From the NCBI GenBank assembly GCA_021838765.1, contig JAKCCY010000112.1, positions 1 to 8,212 on the forward strand: a stretch of DNA of 8,212 bases, read 5' to 3'. Under the pieces are notes generated by a model. That model worked only from the letters and a program-made list of their open reading frames with translations. It was not told the DNA's origin and did no database searches. Shown here one piece after another: positions 1-5,443 of this stretch (positions are counted from its first letter, which is position 1; each line of letters begins with the position of its first letter). The translations under genes and the position numbers were made by a program. The stretch comes from Nitrospirota bacterium (GTDB lineage: Bacteria > Nitrospirota_A > Leptospirillia > Leptospirillales > Leptospirillaceae).

Positions 1-240
1 GTGTTTTTAAATGGCTCTTGCGAGTATCAAATCTCCCGTTACGAAGCTGACGACATAGGGGGAATCTCCGGTCTCTCGACCAAACGGTCCTTTTTTGCCA
101 GGGTGAGCGAAGGCGCATGGACCTTTTCTTCTTGTCGTTCTTTCCAGAGGCTTTGACTTCGGATAGAACCTGCCCTGCATACCCGCTTTAAAGGCATGTC
201 CTTACGGTATGTCGTCTGGCAAATCTTACAGTGCGGGTTG
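1..240. other. No supported gene; non-coding or degraded stretch
   Basis: I see no convincing gene here. The minus strand is open from about 272 down to a TAA at 39-41 and reads through a single Cys-x2-Cys pair, but the frame begins inside the uppP terminator. Its only ATG has a Shine-Dalgarno-like AAGG just two bases away, and I recognise no family. An interrupted inverted repeat lies at 178-211: CATACC pairs with GGTATG, and AAGG pairs with CCTT inside it. The stretch could be the end of a gene lying outside the window, a decayed gene, or plain spacer. Confidence 0.4.
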
Positions 241-283
241 AGAAAAAAGCAAAAATATAGAGAAGGGTCCGATCACCCCTCTC
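241..283 (-). terminator. Rho-independent terminator downstream of uppP
   Basis: Read on the minus strand, GAGAGGGGT (283-275) pairs with ACCCTTCTC (268-260) across a six-base loop. This gives nine pairs, one of them G-U. A T-rich tail follows directly, with runs of five and six T interrupted by GC. The arrangement fits an intrinsic terminator for the minus-strand uppP transcript, whose stop codon lies about 90 bases upstream. Confidence 0.75.
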
Positions 284-300
284 GATCTACGGCCGAATAA

Positions 301-331
301 GGGGATACCTGATGTGAAGCCGGTATCTCCC
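301..331 (-). other. Hairpin in the uppP 3' untranslated region
   Basis: GGG-GATACC (301-309) pairs with GGTATC-CCC (322-331), nine pairs with one bulged T at 328 and a twelve-base loop. It lies between the uppP stop codon and the stronger terminator at 241-283. It lacks a clean T-run in either direction, so it may protect the 3' end or act as a weak first terminator. Confidence 0.35.
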
Positions 332-371
332 CCCAGGCTCAGAGTATTCCATTATGTGCGGACAGGAGAGT

Positions 372-1274
372 TCAGGATAATGAGATGTAGGCTCCGACTC
401 CAACAAGAAGGCAGTAGATGCCAAAGGGAACAAGGGCCTTTGATGTCTCAAATGATCGGAAATATTTCATCAGGAAAAACGTGGTGATCCACGCTGTCAG
501 AAAGGAGACGATGGCTCCGATCAGGGAGAGGTGAAGCATTTGGGGCGAATGGTCCTTCAGCATTTTCGGAATTTCAAGAACACCCGCTCCAAGAATGATG
601 GGTGTGGCGAGAAGGAAGGAGAATCGGGCTGCTTCTTCATGGCCCAGTCCGTTGAGAATTCCTCCGACCATGGTAATGCCCGACCTTGAAAATCCCGGAA
701 TCAGGGCCACTGCCTGAAACAGGCCCACCAAAATAGCTCTCCCCATGGGAAGGTCATGGAGAGGCATCCCCGTTTTTCTTGACTTTAGAAGTTCCCCTCC
801 GAAAAGGACCAGTCCATTTGCGATGAGAAAGATGGCAGCGGTCTTTGGGGACTGGAAAAGGACCCGAATCTTTTTTTCAAGAAGAAAACCGAGTAGTCCA
901 CCCGGAATGCTGGCTCCCATGACAAGGAGGAGAATCCGGGAATTGTCGCTGTCCTCTTTTCGGAGTTGGCTCTTGCTTGTCGTTATCCGGCGGAGAAATC
1001 CCAGGCACAGGCTGGTCCAGTCCCGGTAAAAATACAGGAGAAGGGCCAAAGCTGTCCCAAGGTGAAGTGCAACCATGAATGGGAGGAAATCTTTGTGCAT
1101 TTGGAGAGATTTCCAGCCAAGGATTGCGGGCAAGAGGATCCCGTGGCCCAATGAGCTGACGGGTGCAAGTTCGGTTGCACCCTGAAGGAGAGCGAATATG
1201 ACCGCTTGTTGAGTATGAATGTCTTGTCCCTTCTCAGGAAGATCCTGATTTTTATGAGATGGATTTCCTAACAC
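372..1274 (-). CDS. uppP: Undecaprenyl-diphosphatase (UppP/BacA family)
   Basis: Integral membrane phosphatase that dephosphorylates undecaprenyl diphosphate to regenerate the lipid carrier for peptidoglycan and other envelope polymers; overproduction in the family gives bacitracin resistance. Family signatures are visible: Q31-x3-E35, PVSSLGH at 38-44, PGFSRSG at 193-199 with the expected Arg197, and EAARFSFLLATP at 214-225. Hydrophobic segments cover most of the remainder (about 65-82, 115-133, 147-162, 180-193, 215-235, 246-270, 280-298). The first motif is the SLGH variant in place of the common SSGH, and Gln stands where many members have the first Glu. At 300 residues it is somewhat longer than the E. 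coli enzyme (273), with about 20 extra polar residues at the N-terminus. The start used is a GTG with no visible Shine-Dalgarno sequence, so the true start may lie downstream. Family assignment is firm; the exact start is not. Confidence 0.9.
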   Translation of the reverse strand: MLGNPSHKNQDLPEKGQDIHTQQAVIFALLQGATELAPVSSLGHGILLPAILGWKSLQMHKDFLPFMVALHLGTALALLLYFYRDWTSLCLGFLRRITTSKSQLRKEDSDNSRILLLVMGASIPGGLLGFLLEKKIRVLFQSPKTAAIFLIANGLVLFGGELLKSRKTGMPLHDLPMGRAILVGLFQAVALIPGFSRSGITMVGGILNGLGHEEAARFSFLLATPIILGAGVLEIPKMLKDHSPQMLHLSLIGAIVSFLTAWITTFFLMKYFRSFETSKALVPFGIYCLLVGVGAYISLS

Positions 1275-1290
1275 TCATGAATGTCTGTGA

Positions 1291-1319
1291 ATCATTAAAA
1301 AACTTTCCCGAAATGTCAA
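1291..1319 (-). promoter_or_regulatory. Probable sigma-70 promoter of uppP
   Basis: On the minus strand a perfect TTGACA -35 box (1319-1314) is followed after 17 bases by AATGAT (1296-1291), four of six matches to the -10 consensus. Transcription would start near 1284, leaving only about ten bases before the GTG at 1274. That implies either a nearly leaderless message or a start codon further into the frame. Confidence 0.5.
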
Positions 1320-1480
1320 TGAAGAAAAATGCAGAAGAGATCTGGCTCCAATGTTTCAGATTGTTCCGGAGGTTCCCGGGACAACCATTTCACAGCGTTG
1401 CTGGAGGGAGAAGGCACCAGACAAAAGTGTTTTTGGATGGTTTGATTTTTCAGAAAGATTGTCTTAGAATCCGGGAAATC

Positions 1481-1527
1481 ATACCACATATTGTATCTGA
1501 AATTTTTATCCATACTATAAGCGGTAT
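1481..1527 (+). promoter_or_regulatory. Tandem NrdR-box-like operator upstream of nrdJ
   Basis: Two 16-bp palindromes share the pattern ATAC-N8-GTAT: ATACCACATATTGTAT at 1481-1496 and ATACTATAAGCGGTAT at 1512-1527. They are separated by 15 bp, 31 bp centre to centre, close to three helical turns. The NrdR box is described as acaCwAtATaTwGtgt, normally in pairs with this spacing upstream of ribonucleotide reductase genes. By my count the first copy matches at about 12 of 16 positions and the second at about 10. NrdR is the Zn-ribbon, ATP-cone repressor that senses nucleotide pools. The position directly before a reductase gene makes the call likely, although no nrdR gene is in the window. Confidence 0.65.
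1491..1521 (+). promoter_or_regulatory. Candidate nrdJ promoter
   Basis: TTGTAT (1491-1496) could serve as -35 and TATAAG (1516-1521) as -10 with a long 19-bp spacer. TACTAT (1513-1518) gives a 16-bp spacer but a poorer box. Both elements lie inside the NrdR-like palindromes, so repressor binding would block polymerase. The resulting leader would be about 70 bases. Confidence 0.4.
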
Positions 1528-1601
1528 GTTGTGGGTATCTTTTGGAATAATTGGATTTTCAATGAGTTAGACCAAAAATGGTTTTTGGGAATGGGGGCCT
1601 T

Positions 1602-3809
1602 ATGTCTGGAAATATTGAAATCATGTTGTCTGAAAATGCGCTGAAGGTTTTGGAGAAGCGTTATTTTGCCAAGGATGAGATGGGTGTTGTCCGGGAGAAT
1701 TCCGAAGAGATGTTCAGACGCATCGCCAACGCGATTGCCTCGGTCAACCCCCAGCCATCTGAAAGGGAGTTCCTGGCGGAGGAATATTACCGCTTCATGG
1801 CAGGGCTGGATTTCCTCCCAAACTCTCCTACGATCATGAATGCCGGAAGGCCTTTGGGACAGCTTTCTGCCTGTTTTGTCCTGCCAATTGGTGATTCGAT
1901 GCCCGAGATCTTCGACACGGTAAAAGCCACTGCGCTTATTCACCAGACGGGTGGAGGGACCGGATTCTCTTTTTCCCGCCTTCGACCGAAGGGTGCTGTT
2001 GTTCGCTCAACCGGAGGGCAGGCCTCCGGTCCGGTTTCTTTCATGAAGGTGATCAACGCTTCGACTGATGCTATCAAGCAGGGTGGAACCCGCCGTGGTG
2101 CAAACATGGGGATCCTGAGAGTGGATCATCCGGATATTCTGGAGTTCATCGACTGCAAGATGGATCTGACCCAGGTCACAAACTTCAATATTTCAGTCGC
2201 TATTACAGATGTCTTTATGAAAGCGGTAAAAGAAGATACTGACTACAATCTCATCTCTCCGCACAACGGCGAAATTGCAGGCAGTTTGTCCGCCCGGATG
2301 GTTTTTGAGCGGATCGCGCATAACGCATGGGCCAATGGTGAGCCTGGACTTTTCTTCATTGATACAGCCAATCGTGCCAATCCGACTCCGTCAAAATGGA
2401 CATATGAAGCGACCAATCCATGTGGTGAGCAGGTTCTGGGCCCTTATGAGTCTTGCAATCTTGGCTCCATCAATCTTGAAAAACACCTTGTGCGCAATGC
2501 CAAAGGGCAATATTCGGTCGACTGGGAGAAGCTGACCCATTCGGTCTATCTTGCTGTCCGCTTTCTCGATAATGTTGTCGATGCGAACCGGTTTCCAATT
2601 CCGGAGCTCGAGGAAGTCAACAAGGGAACAAGAAGGATAGGCCTTGGCATCATGGGCTTTGCCCGTCTTTTGATGTATCTTGAGATCCCCTATGATTCAG
2701 AGGAAGGTCTGGAGATGGCAGAATCCATCATGAGTCATATCCAGGAAGTCGCAGAGCGAACCTCCCAGGAAATGGCTGCAACTCAAGGGCCGTTCCCTTA
2801 TTTTGAAGGGGTTGGGACAAAAAAGCGGAACAGCCATCTTCTGACAATCGCTCCGACTGGAACAATCAGCATGATTGCCGATACCTCATCCGGATGTGAG
2901 CCGGAGTTCTCGATCATCTGGTACAAAAACGTCATGGACGGGACCCATCTTCCCTACACACTGGATTATTTTACCGAAGTAGCCCAGCGAGAGGGCTTCT
3001 GGTCAGAAGATCTCCCCTCCCTGATCGTCAAGAACCATGGTTCCTGCCGGGGTATTTCCCAGGTTCCTGAAAAATGGCAGATGGTCTTTGCCACAGCCCA
3101 TGACATTTCCGCATCCTGGCATGTCAGGATGCAGGGAGCTTTTCAGAAGTACATCGACGCAGCTGTATCTAAAACGATCAATATGTCTCAGGAAGCCACC
3201 ATTGAGGATGTGGAAAAGTCCTATATTCTTGCATACGATCTTGGATGCAAGGGAATTACTGTCTACCGTGACGGAAGCCGCTCCAATCAGGTCCTGAACC
3301 TTGGTAACGCATCGGAAAAAGCGTCCGAGCCCCATTCCTCAAAAGATCTGAAGTGGGGGAATCGCAGGGTTCCTCTCGATACAAGTCGCGGCGTGCGGGC
3401 AAAGATCAAGGGAAAGTCCGGAAAATCCTATGTTCACCTCTATTTTGATGCAGAAGGTCGCCCTGCGGAAATCTTTGTGACGCCTGCAGCCGATCATCGG
3501 GAGAGAGAAAGCGCGATTCTTTTTGGCCGTCTTGGATCAATGGCTCTTCAGTATGGGGCCCCAATCGAAGAGGTGATCGGTCAGTTCATCAAGTCTCATG
3601 AAGAAGCAGGGACTTTAGGGTCGGATCCTTACGCAATTGCGAAGGCTATCGGTACGATTCTTTCTTCTCAGGATGGAGAAATTGCTGAAAAAGGTCTTGC
3701 TATCGAGGTTGCCTGTCCGACATGCTCTGGAAAAGTTGCCTTCATGGAGGGGTGTCTTAAATGTATGGGTGGTGAAAAAGGCGGCAGTTGCGGCTGGAGC
3801 CAGTGCTGA
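1602..3809 (+). CDS. nrdJ: Vitamin B12-dependent ribonucleotide reductase (class II)
   Basis: Adenosylcobalamin-dependent enzyme that reduces ribonucleotides to deoxyribonucleotides in the cytoplasm, with or without oxygen. Numbering from the upstream ATG at 1578, Cys99 and Cys293 fit the redox pair and N280-P-C282-G-E284 is the Asn/Cys/Glu radical site; the spacings resemble Thermotoga maritima NrdJ (134/322/333). Also visible are QTGGGTGFSFSRLRP (123-137), APTGTISMIADTSSG (425-439) and GCKGITVYRDGSR (556-568). Residues about 600-697 resemble the TSCPD domain of this family. The tail carries C713-x2-C716, C726-x2-C729 and a final C738-x4-C743, the last resembling the C-terminal shuttle pair of the Lactobacillus enzyme. 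I see no ATP-cone. I chose ATG 1602 (735 residues) because GGGGG at 1593-1597 sits five bases before it, whereas ATG 1578 lies inside a hairpin without a ribosome binding site. The gene appears monocistronic. Confidence 0.95.
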   Translation: MSGNIEIMLSENALKVLEKRYFAKDEMGVVRENSEEMFRRIANAIASVNPQPSEREFLAEEYYRFMAGLDFLPNSPTIMNAGRPLGQLSACFVLPIGDSMPEIFDTVKATALIHQTGGGTGFSFSRLRPKGAVVRSTGGQASGPVSFMKVINASTDAIKQGGTRRGANMGILRVDHPDILEFIDCKMDLTQVTNFNISVAITDVFMKAVKEDTDYNLISPHNGEIAGSLSARMVFERIAHNAWANGEPGLFFIDTANRANPTPSKWTYEATNPCGEQVLGPYESCNLGSINLEKHLVRNAKGQYSVDWEKLTHSVYLAVRFLDNVVDANRFPIPELEEVNKGTRRIGLGIMGFARLLMYLEIPYDSEEGLEMAESIMSHIQEVAERTSQEMAATQGPFPYFEGVGTKKRNSHLLTIAPTGTISMIADTSSGCEPEFSIIWYKNVMDGTHLPYTLDYFTEVAQREGFWSEDLPSLIVKNHGSCRGISQVPEKWQMVFATAHDISASWHVRMQGAFQKYIDAAVSKTINMSQEATIEDVEKSYILAYDLGCKGITVYRDGSRSNQVLNLGNASEKASEPHSSKDLKWGNRRVPLDTSRGVRAKIKGKSGKSYVHLYFDAEGRPAEIFVTPAADHRERESAILFGRLGSMALQYGAPIEEVIGQFIKSHEEAGTLGSDPYAIAKAIGTILSSQDGEIAEKGLAIEVACPTCSGKVAFMEGCLKCMGGEKGGSCGWSQC

Positions 3810-3864
3810 ATTTTGGATGAAGAAACGGTTTTGAAAGGATCTTTGTTCAGGACCGCTCGATTGG

Positions 3865-3893
3865 AAAAGGGAGCCGTTAAGGCTCCCTTTTTT
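3865..3893 (+). terminator. Rho-independent terminator shared by nrdJ and the rubrerythrin gene
   Basis: GGGAGCC (3869-3875) pairs with GGCTCCC (3881-3887) across a GTTAA loop, and the stem extends through flanking A and T runs. Six T follow on the plus strand; on the minus strand the run is four T. It lies 55 bases after the nrdJ stop and 37 bases past the convergent rubrerythrin stop, so it probably works in both directions, more strongly for nrdJ. Confidence 0.9.
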
Positions 3894-3929
3894 GGTCGGA
3901 GATCATAAAGATGATGGAATGAAGGGCTC

Positions 3930-4349
3930 TTATGCCATGTTTTTGAGGGCTTGGGCGAATCTTCCTGCATGGGATTTCTCGGCTTTGGACATCGTCTCAA
4001 ACCATTCTGCTATTTCCTCAAAACCTTCTTCTCTGGCCGTTTTGGCAAATCCCGGGTACATCTGGGTATACTCGTAGGTTTCTCCGGCGATGGCGGATTT
4101 CAGGTTTGTTGGTGTATCTCCGACCGGTTCTCCGGTGGCAGGATCCCCAACTTCCTTTAAGAAATCAAAATGTCCGAATGCATGTCCTGTTTCACCTTCT
4201 GCGGTATCCCTGAAAACTCCGGCAATATCAGGATAGCCTTCAACATCGGCTTTCCTGGCAAAATAGAGATAGCGACGGTTGGCTTGGGATTCTCCTGCGA
4301 AGGCAGCTTTCAGATTGTCGACTGTTTTTGAATTCTTGAGAGATTTCAT
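3930..4349 (-). CDS. rbr: Rubrerythrin-family diiron protein lacking the rubredoxin domain
   Basis: A 139-residue ferritin-like four-helix protein. Candidate diiron ligands fall in the family pattern: E20 in GESQAN, E53-x2-H56, E90 and E93 in GETYEY, and E124-x2-H127. Rubrerythrins usually act as cytoplasmic peroxidases that reduce hydrogen peroxide, fed by rubredoxin. The classic form has a C-terminal rubredoxin domain with two Cys-x2-Cys knuckles. Here the protein ends after the last helix and contains no cysteine, so electrons must come from a separate partner, or the protein does another diiron job. It resembles the short erythrin or sulerythrin-like forms. The frame extends upstream to 4529, but the ATG at 4349 has the GGAGGA ribosome site and begins the conserved sequence. 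It stands alone, convergent with nrdJ. Family is firm, substrate inferred. Confidence 0.92.
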   Translation of the reverse strand: MKSLKNSKTVDNLKAAFAGESQANRRYLYFARKADVEGYPDIAGVFRDTAEGETGHAFGHFDFLKEVGDPATGEPVGDTPTNLKSAIAGETYEYTQMYPGFAKTAREEGFEEIAEWFETMSKAEKSHAGRFAQALKNMA

Positions 4350-4355
4350 AGATGT

Positions 4356-4361
4356 TCCTCC
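4356..4361 (-). promoter_or_regulatory. Ribosome binding site fixing the rubrerythrin start
   Basis: On the minus strand GGAGGA is followed by six bases and then ATG at 4349. This excludes the 60-codon upstream extension of the frame, which carries a low-complexity, non-homologous reading. Confidence 0.85.
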
Positions 4362-4370
4362 ATTGGGGTT

Positions 4371-4403
4371 TGTTATTTGTAACAGAACTAGGACGAATCT
4401 CAA
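4371..4403 (-). promoter_or_regulatory. Rubrerythrin promoter with overlapping palindrome
   Basis: On the minus strand TTGAGA (4403-4398) and TACAAA (4381-4376) are separated by 16 bases, a plausible sigma-70 promoter giving a leader of about 20 bases. The perfect inverted repeat TGTTA-N4-TAACA (4371-4384) covers the -10 box exactly. Its 5-4-5 geometry is that of FNR/CRP-family sites, although the bases differ from TTGAT-N4-ATCAA. A redox- or oxygen-responsive operator would suit a rubrerythrin gene, but this is inference. Confidence 0.4.
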
Positions 4404-4704
4404 GGGTAAGAAAACAGAACCCGCCGTTATTGTGCTGGAGATTCTTCTGGATCGATTTTGCGACCTCATGTCATTGTAAGTGCGGGAGATACCCAATGCA
4501 AGGTTTATTGACATTTTTCCATCGTTCAATCCGGGAACCTGTTGTTTGGGGAGATCTCTGATCGTTCATGGGATTTTCTGGCCTGTCGATCCTTTTCTGG
4601 ATGAATTTCCATAACCGCATGAAATGGATCGGAGTGTTCCTTATTATAGGTCCAAGATTTCCTCGCGAGCATGGGAACAAGTGCCTCCCATTGTTTTTTC
4701 GATG
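4404..4704. other. Divergent spacer with unexplained secondary structure
   Basis: This stretch between the rubrerythrin promoter and the lipoprotein operon promoter holds no gene I can support. It contains a compound inverted repeat at 4587-4631: CGATCC pairs with GGATCG, and ATTTC(C)AT pairs with ATGAAAT around the loop AACCGC. It also contains a terminator-like element at 4671-4699. The 8-mer TTTTCTGG occurs twice, 20 bases apart (4573 and 4593). A 21-codon frame at 4496-4561 has GGGAG seven bases upstream but resembles nothing I know. Confidence 0.45.
4671..4699 (+). terminator. Weak terminator-like hairpin ahead of the lipoprotein operon
   Basis: ATGGGA (4671-4676) pairs perfectly with TCCCAT (4686-4691) around nine bases, followed by TG and six T. 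The stem is short, so efficiency is doubtful. It would end plus-strand transcripts just before the operon promoter, yet no plus-strand gene is evident upstream. Confidence 0.35.
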
Positions 4705-4732
4705 TAGACTCAGAATGAATTTATGGTATATT
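4705..4732 (+). promoter_or_regulatory. Promoter of the three-gene lipoprotein operon
   Basis: TAGACT (4705-4710, four of six to TTGACA) and TATATT (4727-4732, five of six to TATAAT) are separated by 16 bases. Transcription would begin near 4739 and give a leader of about 48 bases. This is the best promoter-like match close upstream of the operon. Confidence 0.5.
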
Positions 4733-4774
4733 CCCTAAGTATTTTGATCTGTCTTTGAGTAAATATTTGTGACT

Positions 4775-4782
4775 GGAGGGGG
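4775..4782 (+). promoter_or_regulatory. Ribosome binding site of the lpoB-like gene
   Basis: GGAGGGGG followed by TAAG lies directly before ATG 4787. It falls inside the frame of the alternative GTG at 4769, which has no such site, and therefore decides the start. Confidence 0.8.
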
Positions 4783-4786
4783 TAAG

Positions 4787-5422
4787 ATGACGTCCTTTTT
4801 TTCTTTGAAGTCCGGAAAGTTTTTATTTTTGATGATCTGTTTTTCTGCTGTTTCTGTTTTGTCGTTTTCGGGGTGCTCCTCCTACAGTGTCAAGCGGGTG
4901 AGTCTGGATACGGAAGGTGGTGTTACCAGCCGCTGGACGGACAATGACGCAAGGTTAACCGCTAAAACCCTGATTCGAAAAGCCCTCAGGGAAAACTGGC
5001 TGGCAAACTTCAAAGCCAAGCACGGAAGACGACCGGTTGTTGAGCTTGGCCAGATCATCAATCGTTCTGATCAGCATATCAATACCCGACTTTTCTTGAA
5101 CCATTTCCAGGACCAGCTGATTGAGTCGGGAAAGGTTCACTTTGTAACCGCCAATGCAGCCCATCGGGGAGAGGCTTCTTCGGAAAGAGCCTATCAGATG
5201 TCGCATGCCAGATCGTCAACAATACACGGGCCTGACCAGCAAACCGGGGCAGATTATCTCTTGACCGGATCGATTAATTCCTATGTGGCAAGAAGGGGAG
5301 GAAAGACTGTCCGGATGTATGAGACTCACCTCAAGGCGATTGACCTGACGACGAACGAAATCGTCTGGGCCTCGGAATATCGGGTGAAGAAAATTGCTCA
5401 TCAATCCGGGATGGGCTTCTAA
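4787..5422 (+). CDS. lpoB: LpoB-family lipoprotein (putative penicillin-binding protein activator)
   Basis: A 211-residue lipoprotein: basic N-terminus, hydrophobic stretch about 12-28, lipobox ending FSGC with Cys30 and Ser at +2, so outer-membrane sorting is expected. The mature part follows the LpoB/COG3417 family: WTDNDARL at 50-57, a PVVELGQIINRSDQHINT segment at 83-100, then LIESGKVHFV (111-120), GADYLLTGSIN (154-164) and IDLTTNEIVW (185-194). In E. coli, LpoB crosses the periplasm and stimulates PBP1B. Family members outside gammaproteobacteria are less certain in function, since the LpoB docking domain of PBP1B is not universal. It is the first gene of an operon with two further lipoproteins; the gap to the next gene is 21 bases. 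Family membership is strong; the activator role is by analogy. Confidence 0.85.
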   Translation: MTSFFSLKSGKFLFLMICFSAVSVLSFSGCSSYSVKRVSLDTEGGVTSRWTDNDARLTAKTLIRKALRENWLANFKAKHGRRPVVELGQIINRSDQHINTRLFLNHFQDQLIESGKVHFVTANAAHRGEASSERAYQMSHARSSTIHGPDQQTGADYLLTGSINSYVARRGGKTVRMYETHLKAIDLTTNEIVWASEYRVKKIAHQSGMGF

Positions 5423-5432
5423 TTTTTACCAT

Positions 5433-5439
5433 AAGGAGG
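5433..5439 (+). promoter_or_regulatory. Ribosome binding site for a TTG start
   Basis: A full AAGGAGG lies four bases before TTG at 5444. No ATG precedes the signal peptide in this frame, so the strong site together with TTG defines the start of the second operon gene. Confidence 0.8.
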
Positions 5440-5443
5440 TTTT

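Noticed and set aside
39..272. Minus-strand open frame with one Cys-x2-Cys pair
   Set aside because: It begins inside the uppP terminator, and its only ATG has a poorly spaced ribosome site. No family is recognisable and only one knuckle of a possible zinc site is present.
1259..1570. 103-codon plus-strand open frame between uppP and nrdJ
   Set aside because: It overlaps the uppP start and covers both promoters and the NrdR-like boxes, has no good ribosome site, and its translation resembles no family I know.
1515..1943. 142-codon minus-strand frame over the nrdJ start
   Set aside because: Antisense to strongly conserved nrdJ coding sequence and the NrdR-like boxes, with no family resemblance.
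4508..4513. Consensus TTGACA -35 box
   Set aside because: No acceptable -10 sequence lies 15 to 19 bases downstream.
4496..4561. 21-codon frame with GGGAG upstream
   Set aside because: Too short and without a promoter or recognisable sequence to call as a gene; kept only as part of the small-transcript observation.
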